Shown here one piece after another: positions 45,712 through 56,648 of a stretch of 64,000 bases of DNA. The notes below the pieces were generated by a model. That model was not told the origin of the DNA. It searched no databases and saw nothing but the letters and a program-made list of their open reading frames with translations. This stretch comes from Homalodisca vitripennis. Its lineage: Eukaryota > Arthropoda > Insecta > Hemiptera > Cicadellidae. The stretch is from contig NW_025776858.1 of the NCBI RefSeq assembly GCF_021130785.1, positions 1 to 64,000 on the forward strand. The letters are read 5' to 3'. Each line of letters begins with the position of its first letter. Position 1 is the first letter of the stretch. Position numbers and translations under genes: made by a program.

Positions 45712-46913
45712 ATGAAAAAAATTAACAAAACAAAAGAAGATATTATCAAAGAAATTACAGAACTCCGGAAAAATATAAAACGAAAACATAGAACACTTAA
45801 ACGTGACCTTATAGAAACTGAAGATATGTGGAAAAACAAATTAAAAACCAATATCAGAACCGTTACAAAAACTAGTTGAGGAGGGTGAACAGCTTCAACA
45901 ACAACAACAACAACAACAACAAGAAGAAGTTAAGAAAGAACTTAAGAGGAAAAGTTTAGAAGACCATGAAGAAACACCTGCGAAACGTTACTTACCTCAA
46001 CATCCTCAAGGAGTTAAGAGAAAGCCTCGCCTAAATCTTCCAACTCAACCTGATTATGAGAGTGATTATGAATATGATGATGGTAATAGTGAAGAGCTTC
46101 CTTCTGCAAAACGATTAGCAAGTCATGATTCTTATATGGAAACTGAATTAACAAATGATAATAACGATATTGAAATGAATACACCACCGCCGCCAAAGCA
46201 ATTTGACGAGGAAATGGTATACGAGTCAACAACTGGACAGGTATTATTAAAAACACCCCAAGGAAAAAAACTTGCAAAGGAATTTGTAGAACGTGAGTTT
46301 TAAGGGGAAAATTGCTAGAGATTATTTTCTAAAACTTATACAAGGAGGTAAAACTCTAGACCATAATTATGGTATTCGAATCGATGGTGATTCTTGGATG
46401 ATAGGAGACAAACGAATAGATATTCATGTTGATGATATTTTAATAGATGGAAAAAGATATAAAGGTACACCCGGTCTTTATGAATTAATAGTTATGAACA
46501 TTCCAAACGATTATATTTATACTGAAGAGGATTTAAATGCATATGCTGACATTTTGAGAGAAACTAACGTTTATAGAGTGAATTATTCAGCAACAGGAAA
46601 AATTAGATCTAACAGAGGAAGTAAATATAAAAATATAATTGCTCCTCTGATTAATCGAGTACCAACACTTGAAGAGCATCACATGTCAACATATTCTGAT
46701 TTGGTAAATAAAGAAGCTACCGGGAGCGGTATTAATTTAACAAACACCGCACCTAATTATGTCTATTTTGACGATCCAAATGAACTTGTAGATCGATTGA
46801 GGTTATTATTAGCATCTCAACAAGCAGGGAACACAGGTCATTCAAATGAAATCAACTCAATCATTGAAGAACTACTTGAATTAGAACCTGTATTGTCAAA
46901 AAAAACGTTGTAG
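45712..46913 (+). pseudogene. Coiled-coil protein with a conserved C-terminal Polinton domain (DUF8207-like)
   Basis: The N-terminal frame (45712-45880) is a Lys-rich coiled coil (INKTKEDIIKEITELRKNIK). A Gln-rich run (about 8 Gln, 45890s-45920s), an acidic/Tyr stretch and a Pro run (TPPPPKQ) follow in a second frame to about 46290. The conserved domain (46293-46913, 206 codons) has YGIRIDGDSWMIGDKRIDI, then YKGTPGLYELIVM, then YTEEDLNAYADILRETN. The GTPGLYEL core is what I recall as DUF8207, found in insect Polinton proteins; function is unknown, but position among virion genes suggests a structural or scaffold role. One-base shifts near 45880 and 46290 divide it. Confidence 0.7.
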
Positions 46914-46992
46914 TGAAAAAATAAAATAAATATTGTTATCAAGTTGAATATTGTTCATTTTATTTCTATTCCTCACATGATATACATGTATC

Positions 46993-47622
46993 ATGAGTGT
47001 TGATAAATTTGGTCACCATTCACGATCGACTAAGGTTCTTAGAGGTCCAAAAGGAGAAGGGTTCGAACTTACTACCGAAGGCAATTATGATATGCAAAAT
47101 AAGAAACTGTGTAATGTCCAGAGAACCTACCGAGAAGAACGATGTTGTAAATTTAAACTATATCAAAAACAATAGTCTGTTAAGGACCAAAGATGGGAGT
47201 TTGTTTAATGCAGAAAATCTAAAAATATCAAATGTTGGAAAAACCTTCAAATTTACAAGATGTAGTTAACGTGCAATATTTAAAAGATTCCATCGAAGAC
47301 TGTTTAAGGATTGAAAATGGAAAGTTTGATGCGAAAAATAAAGTTATATGCAGTGCTAGTGAACCGGTTGAGGAGTATGACATTGTAAAATTTAAAATAC
47401 TTCAATAAACATGCTGTTAATGTGCAATATTTAAGAGATAACACATTAATACTTAATAAAACAACTAAAGAACTTGATGCAAAGAGTGCTACCATATCAA
47501 ATCTGTCTAAACCTAAGTTTCTGTACGATGCTGTGAACAAATTATATTTTCTAGAAAATATTGCCGACATAAACCTACGCAATTTATTATCAAATTCACA
47601 AAAAGGAGTAAGAAAAAGATGA
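46993..47622 (+). pseudogene. Modular fibre-like protein
   Basis: Starts MSVDKFGHHS, then VLRGPKGEGFEL. It then repeats a unit of about 35-40 residues with the pattern (G.F/Y)D..N..I.NV..P....D.VN..YL: visible pieces are NYDMQNKKLCNV, PTEKNDVVNLNYIK, LKISNVG, DVVNVQYLKDS, FDAKNKVI, AVNVQYLRDN and ATISNLSKPKFLYDAVNKLY. Such repeats resemble the trimeric beta-repeat shafts of phage tail fibres and adenovirus-type spikes, so host attachment is a plausible role; this is inference. At least three one-base shifts (about 47125, 47245, 47400) scatter the units over all frames. It lies between the DUF8207-like protein and the phospholipase, inside the virion gene block. Confidence 0.6.
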
Positions 47623-47742
47623 CTAAATCCGAATGGATAAATAAAGTTATAAAATATAAAAAACATAAATTGGCTTGATCTTTTTTTCAGTTAAAGTAGA
47701 GTCCCCAGTAAGTGAAGACGTCTCTTAGATGTATTTTAAGTA

Positions 47743-48219
47743 ATGGCTGTGCGAAAACAACCGCCTCAGTCGTTATTGTGGCTCCGGACTGTTAAGTACA
47801 ATTGGAAAAACTGCAAGTGCTATTATAAATCGAGGAATTGACATTTTACCTTTTGAAATTACATTTACCTGGAGGTTATCAGTACTGCGGTCCTGGTACA
47901 GATTTACAAAAGAGATTAAGTAGAAACGATCCAGGAATTAACGGTTTAGACGCAGCTTGTAAGGAACATGATATAGCGTACTTAAAATATCAAGATACTA
48001 ATAACAGAGCATACGCTGACAGAATCTTAGCTGAAAAGGCTTGGAATAGATTTAAAGCATCAGATTCAAGTGTAGGTGAAAAAAGCTGCAGCGTGGGCAG
48101 TTACAAATATTATGAAAGCGAAATCTAAATTAAGTGGTGGATCAATAAGTAAGAAGAAGAAGAAAGCAGTACAGAAGAGGAAACAGATGAAAACAAATAA
48201 AAATATAAAAAAACAATAA
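47743..48219 (+). pseudogene. Parvovirus-type phospholipase A2 protein
   Basis: The core frame (47829-48128) has the Ca-binding loop YCGPG (47883-47897) within GGYQYCGPGTDLQKRL, and the catalytic His-Asp pair in AACKEHDIAYLKY (47976-47981), the exact layout of the parvoviral capsid-linked phospholipase domain, which lets particles leave the endosome. An N-terminal segment lies in other frames (MAVRKQPPQS from 47743; STIGKTASAIINRG-like from about 47790), and the C-terminus ends in a Lys-rich run (ISKKKKKAVQKRKQ) that could be a nuclear signal. Shifts occur near 47772, 47855 and 48090. It lies between the fibre-like and protease genes. Confidence 0.85.
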
Positions 48220-48253
48220 GAAAACAAAGACAAACAAGAACAAAACAAAGCAA

Positions 48254-48718
48254 ATGAAAAAAACCTTAAAGGGAAAGGGGTTATATTTAAAACCGTATTC
48301 CGGATCAGGATTAAAAAAAAAAAAAAATATTCATCGAAAATAATAGATGAGCTTCCAAGTAAACCGCTATCACAGTTTGACATTTTAAAATGTGCTAAGC
48401 TTCTAAAGTTACCAGACTTTAGAGGAGTATTTATGAGAGACCTGTTACCGCCTAAAATTAACGATAATGAATCTGCAGTTGTTAATTTAGATAGTATAAA
48501 TGGAAAAGGTACACATTGGGTATGTTATGTGAAACGTGGATATAACGTAGAATACTTTGACAGTTTTGGCAATTTTAAGACCGCCGACCGAGTTAGAGGA
48601 TTATTTTAACAGTGGACCCCATCACGTTACAATCAAATACAATTACTTTCCGAGGCAGAAGGAAAATACTTTTAACTGCGGTCATTTGTGTTTAGACTTT
48701 TTGTTCGTGAAGAAATGA
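48254..48718 (+). pseudogene. Adenain-like cysteine protease (capsid maturation)
   Basis: Catalytic residues of the adenovirus-protease family are visible: His in GTHWVCYVK (codon at 48513), an Asp in VEYFDSFGN, and Gln/Cys in PRQKENTFNCGHLC (Cys codon 48677-48679). The start at 48254 (MKKTLKGKG) precedes a 15-A run in which the frame is lost. A second shift occurs near 48600, between the Asp and Cys motifs. The core lies in a 59-codon-from-Met stretch, short enough to be missed by simple scans. The enzyme processes capsid precursors in Polintons. Its stop overlaps the minor capsid start at 48715. Confidence 0.88.
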
Positions 48719-49417
48719 TTTGTGTTACAGGAAGATCGTCTGATCTCAAGTGTACGTTGTTTCCTCCTTTAGATTTATCAAGATCTAATGACTGGGAAAT
48801 GGGTTTTTTGGATTTAATGACTTACAATTCAATTCCCAATATTGAAGAAAATATCAATAACGTACTTTACATCGGCTCCAATACAATATCTCTTCCAACA
48901 GGATCTTATGAAATAGAAGACATTCATAAGTATATTAACAATAAATTGAAAGAAATAGATCCGACTACAACATTCAAGTTAAAAGCAAACAACAATACAC
49001 TTAAAAGTGAAATATGGTGTTCTAAGAGAATAGACGTTTCGAAACCTCACAATTTAGGTTCGTTACTTGGGTTTATAGATAAAGATATCAAGATATTGGA
49101 TGCAAATAAATGGCATGTATCATCAAGTCAAGTGGCCATTAACAAAGTTGATATCATACGAATCACTTGTAATATTGTAGGAGGTTCATATAGAGACGGA
49201 ATCGAAGGACACGTATTACATGAATTTTATCCAGTGGTTGGACCTGGATTTAAAATTGTTGGAAAGACCTGAATCAGTACAATATCTTCCAATTTACAAA
49301 CAAAATAATTTATCAGAATTTAACATAAAACTAGAAGATCAGAACGGAGATTTAATTAATTTCAGAGGTGAAAACATTAATTTACGCGTTCACATTAGAG
49401 AGAAAGCAGGAAAATAA
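48715..49417 (+). pseudogene. Minor capsid (penton-type) protein
   Basis: Starts MICVTGRSSDLKCTLFPPL, with the diagnostic ISLPTGSYEIEDIHKYIN segment (about residues 62-80), LGSLLGFIDKD, and GHVLHEFYPVVGPGF near the shift. It ends in a second frame with RPESVQYLPIY and FNIKLEDQNGDLINFRGE. This single jelly-roll protein forms the capsid vertices in Polintons. Total length about 230 residues is normal. One shift near 49250 splits it. Its start overlaps the protease stop by four bases, typical of the tight spacing in this block. Confidence 0.85.
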
Positions 49418-49419
49418 CT

Positions 49420-49560
49420 ATGGGCTTGGTGTTTAACTCAACCTCTGCATCTTCTAAAAAAAAAGTTAGTTAAAACCTTTCATACTACACCAAATGTCAG
49501 TATTTCCTCGAACAGTGAAGCCGTTAACATTGAGGAAACCGCATATTTCTTAACTCACTA
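49420..49560 (+). other. Possible very small gene between the capsid genes
   Basis: An ATG at 49420 opens MGLVFNSTSASSKKKVS and stops after an A9 run. The frame beyond the run stays open as TFHTTPNVSISSNSEAVN up to 49560. A single-base error in the A9 run would make about 47 codons. I do not recognise it. Confidence 0.3.
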
Positions 49561-49586
49561 GGAATATTTAAATCACCTTTATCATC

Positions 49587-50804
49587 ATGAACGGGATACT
49601 GGATATTGGTGAAAATGTAAATTTTGATGATTCAGTAATTAATATTGAAATGGCATTCTCACAATCCATACTCTTCGAATTCATTAAAGAATAGTGATGA
49701 AATTAGAATTCCAGTTCACCAACAAGATGTATACACATTACCAAGTCGAAGTTTCCTTCTGATTGAGGGAAAAATTATAAAGGTTGCGGACAATTCTGAT
49801 GATATAACTACGGAGTTGGTAAATAATGCTATGTCATTTTTGTTTGATGAAATACGATACGAACTGTGTGGTACAGAAAATTGATAGAGTTAAAAATGTT
49901 GGTATTACGACTACAATGAAAAATATACTTACATCTCGCCCAAGTGATGTCAACTGGATGGAAAATGCTGGTTGGAAAAATTACATCAGTAGAAAATTTA
50001 AGTGATAGAACTAACTTTTCTTTTTGTGTACCACTTAAATTGCTTCTTGGATTTGTAGAAGATTATAATCATATTTTATTAAATGTTAAACAGGAATTGG
50101 TACTTTTGAGAGCATCAAGTGATAAGAATGCCATCATTCAGAGTGGAGCTGCTTTACATGATTTTTAAAAAAATAAATTTGGCAAAAGTTATTTGGAAAG
50201 TACCTTACGTACAAGTTGAAGACAATATAAAAATTATCTCTTTTAAAAGTTGTAGATAAAGATCAACCTATTTCTATTCCTTTTAGAAGATGGCAGTTAA
50301 ACGAGTATCCATCTTTACCAGCCTCGCAGTTTCAAACATGGACAGTTAAAACTAGTTCAGTTATGGAAAAGCCACGCTACGTCATACTAGGTTTTCAAAC
50401 AAATCGTAAAGATAACGCTGCTAAAAATGCATCTCATTTTGATTTTTTGTCATCTAGAAATTGTGAAACTTTACCTCAACAGCAAGTACTATCCATATGA
50501 TAACTTGAACAGCAAACAAATCATTAATGTATGACTTGTATACAAGATTTCAATCTTCTTATTATTCAGGGATGTGATGATCAACCTTGTCTCGATAAAA
50601 CAACATTTTTAGCTAAAACTCCTTTATTTGTTATTGACTGTTCTAAGCAAGTGGAAACGTTAAAAATCAGGATCACTGGATATACGACTGGAAATTCAAA
50701 CGTCTGCTGCAATACCTGCTAATACGGCAGCCTACTGTTTGATCATTCATGATGCTTTAATTCAATATTTACCATTGTCTGGTATTGTTAAAAAAATTAT
50801 GTAG
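49587..50804 (+). pseudogene. Major capsid protein (double jelly roll)
   Basis: The N-terminus begins MNGILDIGENVNFDDS, followed by the strongly conserved DEIRIPVHQQDVYTLPSRS with LLIEGKI, then NNAMSFLFDEIRYEL. Later come DVNWMENAGWKNYIS, VPLKLLLGFVEDY, ISIPFRRWQLNEYPSL, TWTVKTSSVMEKPRYVILGF and a C-terminal IIHDALIQYLPLSG. About 400 residues, forming the capsid shell as pseudo-hexameric trimers. At least six one-base shifts (near 49640, 49885-49930, 50150-50250, 50470 and 50700) scatter it over all frames, but I see no clear in-frame nonsense mutation apart from those caused by shifts. It ends the rightward block, followed by AATAAA at 50819. Confidence 0.92.
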
Positions 50805-51003
50805 ATTTCTGTATTTATCAATAAAGGAACATGTTACTCTATTTCGATTTTTTCTTCTTTCCTTTTTTCTAATCACCTTGAAAGAAACATACAAGCGTAT
50901 GTCATATATGAAAAGGTTGTGAATTAAAAACAAAGTTTTTTGATTAAAAAGCTGTTTATTCTCACAATAACAAGCACAAAATGACAAGTCAAGAACTTAC
51001 AAG
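50805..51003. terminator. Convergent polyadenylation region
   Basis: Between the rightward and leftward transcription units. A plus-strand AATAAA lies at 50819-50824 and a minus-strand AATAAA at 50955-50960. The two signals face each other, so transcripts may overlap for about 130 bp. Confidence 0.65.
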
Positions 51004-54000
51004 CTATAATGACCATATGCTAGGGTGTTGATGTTGTTTTGGACAAACATATCTCTTATCATCCTTATTACTTAAAGCTAACTTGTTAATTACTACAGTT
51101 TTTACATTGTGCTTCTTTGATTGAAAAGTTCTTACATCTCTTCTCATATTTTCATTTTTAAACAAACAATCTAAATAGTTTTGAAAAACTATAGTCTTAT
51201 CCACGACAGCCTTTGAAAATTTCCTTTAGCTTTTTTCAATCTTAGATTATTGGATTCTTGTAAATAATCATCATTTGTTGTGCGGTAGGCATAAAGTTTA
51301 GGTCGTAAACCTACAAACTCTACAATTGGAATCCCTGTACATTCGTCTTTAAATTTGCCTAATGCTTTTTTGTTAGATGCATCAAAACACTTATGATCAA
51401 AAGGATAGTTGGATAAGTCGAGGTGTTGCTTTAGAATAGGATTCTCAAAGTCTTCATACAAGTCCTCAGTAAATACTTCATACAAAAAAGAATCTGTATC
51501 AAGATATAAAATGTTGATTTGTTTGTTACCATAAAAAAGGTTTTACAATGTTGTAGTGAAAGTTATACATGTGAAGTTTGGACAACTCCAAGACAGTGAA
51601 TCCTACATAAATTGGTTTGTTAAAACAAATCTTATCTTTGGATAGCTCAATAGCTGCAATATTTTCACCATATATTATTCTATTCTTAAAATTAGGCTTT
51701 GAAACTAACTTATCTACTCTTTTGCTATTAGTAACTAGTTCTAAATCAATTCTTTTCCTAATGTTTTCAATTGTTTTTCCAAACATTGCATTGTTTAGTA
51801 ATTTGTAAAATTCTTTCTCAAAATCGTTTTTTGATTCTTTTCGTTTTTTAGTATTAAAATCTATGTAAGGTTTTAACCAAACAACTCTGGGAAAACTTTA
51901 GAATTCTATGAATCTTTTTCAACACAAGACCGTTTTGCAAAGCTTGTTTTAAGTTTAAATAATGACAAACATATTTTTTTTTATCCGTTAATGTTGTTAA
52001 CAGCTTGATCTGTTTTGATCCTGGAGGACGTTTGTTTTCAGGGAGAAAAGGTAAATCATTATGTTCCTCATGAAGATGTTGTGGATAAGATAGATCACAC
52101 TCTAGAATGTAACCATTTTCTCCTTCATCAGGCTTTGTCATAAACATCAAAATGTTTTATCGCTCCCTTTTTTAACCATCTAAAGTTTTCTTTCGGTATT
52201 GGTTGAGACATTGAAAAACCATACAAATTATTTGCATCAATGTAAGTAAGAAAACTGACATCTTTACCAGCATCAAAAGATGATCCTAAATAACTATTGT
52301 TAGCTTTTGCATAGCGTTTAACACATTGGGTAATTCCTCCTCTTATTCCCTTTTCGATAAACATATACATATCATAATCATGAATCAGCTCAAGTTCAAC
52401 TTTAGTATACTTTAGCATAGCATCAAAGGTAAGACTAGGTAAGGTTAAAATAATGTGCTGGATCTAATTCATAATTATTTTATACAAAACTAATCTAAAG
52501 TTTTCAAATACATCACAGAGTAACAACACATCGGTTTTCAGATACAAATCGCTTATAATCACCGAGGGTTTGACAGTTAAATGTATTCCATACTTTTTCA
52601 GCATGTTCATAGTCCGTGTCCGATATTTCGCTTAAACCCATACTATTATAAAATTGCGCTTTAGCAGGGAGTTGAGTTACATCAAGTTTCTCCCAACTAT
52701 CGGTAAACTCATATGGATTACACTCCTTTTCTCGTTACAAGACACAAGTCTTCATCACGAAAAAACATTTTTTGTGTGAATAAATTGATCATTTTTTCAA
52801 ATTTTTAACCAAAGAACTTAGACTACTTGCCATGAACCTAAAGCTATCTATGAACCTTAATTTAATACCGCTATCTGTGTGTTTTTACATAAGAAATGTA
52901 TTTCTCTTTGGTGTTAGGAACAACATCAACTTTATTTTGATCAAGTCCTAAATGTTTAATAATAAAATGGGTATCATAATTAGAAACTACCGTGAATTAT
53001 AACGGGAAGAGATTTTTTGATCTTGTCTTTTTAAATTACAAGAACCGCATAACACTGCTCTGAATTTACCAGTTAAGTGACAATGGTCTCTACAAGGAGC
53101 ATTAAGAGCCTCACTAAATTCTGTGTTACAACATTCACAGTGGGTGGCTGACTTAAATCTATCACTTTCTTCCCTAGTAAGAGGTAACATGGGTACGTTT
53201 ACATTTAACAAATCACCAATCAGATTTGCTATAGATTTAATGTACTCTACAAATTTTAAACCGGGCATTAGGACCTCGATAGAGATAGGGCTCATTAGGC
53301 AAACTGTTTACAATTTCTAGTGGTAACATATTTTCGTTGATAGCAAAATATGCACAGAAGCTCATTGGTTCATGTATTTCTTTTACTGTTACATTGTTGA
53401 GATTGTTTGTTACATTCTTCAGAGCTAGGTTTTTTAGAATAGACTCAAAATCACAATAACATACTATAGGTACTTTATACTTAAAATGAAAGTTATTAAA
53501 AGATAAATAAGTAGGATCATCCTCATTATCTGTAAGATGAGGCATAACAACCTTTACGGGTTTGTTAGGAACACAGTCTTTTCTATGTTTTTTTAACAGT
53601 TTTTTTAGCACGTAAGCCTTGAAAATGTTTTTAAACAACTTTTACAAAAAGCTGCCTTTACTTTATGTTTTGTCATTTGTACACGTACTAATCTAGAAAA
53701 ATTATTAATATAACAATAGTGGCTTACTCCTACATTGTTAGAAAATAACAACAAATCTATGTGATCTTTCTTCTCAGTCTTAACCACTTTCAGAGGATAC
53801 ACCTCATTATTCTTGTTAAGTCCATATACGTTTATACTAACAGTCGGATTGTTTTTTTCAAATTTACCGACTTGATTTAGAGGTGTTGGAAACTGAATAC
53901 CGTTAAAATTAAATTTATGTTGTAAATCAAAGTATCTGTTGTTTACGCGCTCCCTGTGCACACCTTTAACATAATGACATAAAATTGCCCACTTAAAGCA

Positions 54001-54598
54001 CTCGTTATCATGTAAGTTCATCGGATTGATTACTGCTTTTTTAAGCACTATTGCTGATGGCAAAGGTATGAAAGTACTACCTCTAAGCGGTTTGTACCTG
54101 CTGAATCGTACTAAAATCCCATCAATATGTAGAAGAGTCCACCCACTCCCTTTGCTTAACTGTTCACTCTCTTCTCTACAAATTTTTTCTAAAACATTTT
54201 TTGTACAACTCTGGAAATGGAAGTTTCTTCCAAAACCTTCTTGTTTCTGGTTTTGAATGCGCGAGGTGTTACCTCTTGGCTAAGAGGTTTTACATAAGTG
54301 CACTCAAGCACAATATTAAACTTAATAGCATCACTTTCGGCTATGAACCCTGTTAATTAAACGTTCGAGTTTATCCTCATGTTGTTGGAGAAAATCACAA
54401 ATATTTAATAAATTCAAATCCACTGTTTTTAAGGAAAAAAGTTTTAAGTATTCCCTTGAAAGCGGTTTTTATCTCGATAAACTCATCAACACGAGTAACA
54501 ACTTCAAGACGTCTCCGCTTAGTCAATCTTGTAGGTGGAGCGTCTACTTCCATAGCCTGTTCATCACCGGCTAAACTGGAGTGTAATCTCTTAGCCAT
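51004..54598 (-). pseudogene. Protein-primed family B DNA polymerase
   Basis: Spans about 1,200 codons on the minus strand. The N-terminus begins MAKRLHSSLAGDEQ with a nuclear-signal-like LTKRRR. Exonuclease motif I is in VPIVCYCDFESIL (about 53440-53470). A Cys/His insert follows (CECCNTEF, then HCHLTGKFRAVLCGSCN). Exo II lies in VVSNYDTHFIIKHLG (about 52940-52985) and Exo III near LGDYKRF (about 52540). Polymerase motif A is TYIDANNLYGFSMSQ (about 52210-52250), motif B near MFGKTIENIRKR (about 51750-51786), and motif C is LDTDSFLYE (DTDS at 51489-51500), then a KLYAY motif. All catalytic motifs are present. It copies the element from a protein-primed end. At least eight frameshifts break it. 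It is transcribed leftward with the two genes to its right. Confidence 0.92.
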
Positions 54599-54707
54599 TG
54601 TAAAATTTGAATGTAAAAACTAATCTGAAAAAAAAAAAAAAAATTTCTAAAGTGGTTAAGATAGAAGAAAGAAATATCACTTAACTAACCCTATTTACAT
54701 AATATGT

Positions 54708-55745
54708 TTACTTCTTTACTTTCTGATCAATCACCGTTAATTTTGTATTTTCAATGTTTTTAACCTTCTTACCAAAAATAGTTAAAATAGAAGACAGTTT
54801 TTTTAGAGCTTCCTTTTCATCACCTTTAGTGGAATCAATCAAAAACAAGCCTTTTTTTGATACCATCTGCCAATACATGCTACTTGAACTGCAATATTTT
54901 AGGTCTTTTGTTTTAGTAATTTCGATTTTTATTAAATGCGTACCCTGCTCTCCTGGAGAAGTAAACCTTAATCTTTTCTTATTTTTTAAACATTGAAATT
55001 GTTGACTTAAGACTATTGGACCCTTCCCTTTCCTACTTCTAAAAAGACTATCAAAGTCTGATTCAGATTCCGTGTCTTCACTGCAAGAAGATGAGTCTGA
55101 TGAAGACGATGAACTAGAAGAAGATGAAGAAGAAGAAGACGAGGAGGGTTGAGGCTGATCGAGATTTCTTAAGTTTTTTAACAGATTTTTGTTTTAACTG
55201 TTTTGATCTACCTCTCTTGCTACTTTTCTTTTCTTCTTCTTCATTTTTAGATGAGCCCGAAAGAATATAATTTAAACATTGAATTACAGCATTAACTATT
55301 TCAGGTGTGTATTTTTTCCCTTTCAACGGTTTTTTACTTAAAATTGGTTTAAAAAAAGACATTACTTCATCGTATGTTTTAACTTCTGCAGTGAGCAACG
55401 GGACCTTTTCTTGACTAAGATCTACTGGGTTAATATGTACATTGGAATAAAAAACGTTCATAAGTTGTGTTAAGTCAAACACTAGGGCCATAGCGTCAAA
55501 GTTGTTTTTTAAAGTTTCGCATTTTTTTTAGTCCGTTGACTGCCTTCTCCCACATATCCAAAGAATTTAACCCAATCGTATACACATTTTTGAATCAAAA
55601 CTATCAAGCTGATCAACGCACCATCTACTTTTGAAGAAGAAGAAGTGCTTTTCTTTGGTTGGTCAACCACGGCATCAGATCTCATGGATTCATTGTCAGA
55701 ATCCACGGTTTCCACGACATGATGGGCTTGCTCCATTTTCTGCAT
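54708..55745 (-). pseudogene. Ser-rich protein of unknown function in the replication arm
   Basis: Not recognised. Minus-strand frames give MEQAHHVVETVDSDNESMRS, a Ser run (KKSTSSSSK) and a hydrophobic helix (LISLIVLIQKCVYDWVKFFG). A helical segment follows (VFDLTQLMNVFYSNV, then YTPEIVNAVIQCLNYI), then a Lys-rich patch (SSKRGRSKQLKQKSVKKLKK), a long Ser/Asp/Glu tract (about 55060-55140) and a C-terminal domain with RFTSPGEQGTHLIKIEITK and YWQMVSKKGLFLIDSTK. The acidic/Ser linker between two globular parts and the basic patch suggest a nucleic-acid-associated protein, perhaps a single-strand-binding or terminal-protein-like factor given its place between polymerase and dUTPase. That is inference. 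Shifts occur near 55505 and 55140. Confidence 0.5.
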
Positions 55746-55857
55746 TAAAAGAAAAAAAGAAAATTAGTTAACCTGTTAAACGCTTGCAAAAGTTAACAAA
55801 AATATAATATTTTATTTTAACTTAAATAAATCTTAAAAGTTTATAATTATTTTAATA

Positions 55858-56288
55858 CTACACACCACTAGACCCAAACCCATGTGATCCTCTCACGGTC
55901 TCTCCCACGTCAGAAAGCTCACATAACTCAGGATACAGTATTAATTCACAAATCAGTTGTGCTATCCTGTCTCCTTTTTTAATAACAAAGTCTTGATTTG
56001 AATGATTAAATAGTACAACACCTACATTCCCCGTATAGTCCCTGTCAACTACACCTGCTCCAACATCAATGAAATGATGTAGAGCCAAACCGGATCTAGG
56101 TGCTATTCTACCATAACAGTTTTCAGGTAGTTTAATTGCTATATCTGTCTTAATTAATTGTCTGCCAAATTTCTGTACTACATAATCATAGGCACTACAT
56201 AAATCAAAACCAGCAGCTGAAGGTGAGCTTCTATGTGGAGGAAAAGCGTTTTCAGTTAGACGCACGAACCCTAGTTGAGACTTCGACA
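55858..56288 (-). CDS. dut: dUTP pyrophosphatase (dUTPase)
   Basis: Complete trimeric dUTPase of about 143 residues with all five motifs: [46 protein letters not shown] (with the catalytic Asp), [22 protein letters not shown]. It hydrolyses dUTP to dUMP, keeping uracil out of newly made DNA. No ATG lies in frame upstream of SKSQLGFV: the exon begins at 56288 with TG directly after a poly-pyrimidine acceptor (TTTTTTTAG). The leftward leader exon ends with A at 56655, so splicing would create the ATG. It is the first gene of the leftward unit and has no frameshift. Confidence 0.92.
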
Positions 56289-56356
56289 CTAAAAAAATAA
56301 TAAGTTTTACATTAATTAAAGCTGTTTATGATAATAATTATGTATGTCTAGCTAAA

Positions 56357-56396
56357 CAGAGAACTTACGTTAACACCGCAAGGTTTCCATTCTCTG
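56357..56396 (-). promoter_or_regulatory. Hairpin unit B, right arm, distal copy
   Basis: Arms cagagaa and ttctctg around the shared 20-nt core, read on the minus strand. Confidence 0.8.
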
Positions 56397-56430
56397 CTCC
56401 ATAAAACTAAGTACTTATTATTATTTTAAA

Positions 56431-56484
56431 AGTGCGATAGAAAACTTGTGTTAACACCGCAAGGTTTCCATTTTCTATCACACT
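56431..56484 (-). promoter_or_regulatory. Hairpin unit A, right arm, distal copy
   Basis: Same as the left unit A apart from a single change in an arm (agtgCgatag). Confidence 0.8.
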
Positions 56485-56507
56485 GGTCTAAAATAAATTA
56501 CTAATAA

Positions 56508-56547
56508 CAGAGAACTTACGTTAACACCGCAAGGTTTCCATTCTCTG
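56508..56547 (-). promoter_or_regulatory. Hairpin unit B, right arm, proximal copy
   Basis: Identical in arms and core to the copy at 56357-56396, exactly 151 bp away. Confidence 0.8.
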
Positions 56548-56581
56548 CTCCATAAAACTAAGTACTTATTATTATTTTTAA

Positions 56582-56635
56582 AGTGTGATAGAAAACTTGT
56601 GTTAACACCGCAAGGTTTCCATTTTCTATCACACT
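56582..56635 (-). promoter_or_regulatory. Hairpin unit A, right arm, proximal copy
   Basis: Perfect 14-bp arms, agtgtgatagaaaa and its complement, around the shared core. Also 151 bp from its twin. Confidence 0.8.
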
Positions 56636-56648
56636 ATTTTATAGTTGT

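Noticed and set aside
56357..56635. CRISPR-like array from regularly spaced repeats
   Set aside because: Only two kinds of hairpin repeated as a 151-bp tandem pair inside a eukaryotic intron; no unique spacers.
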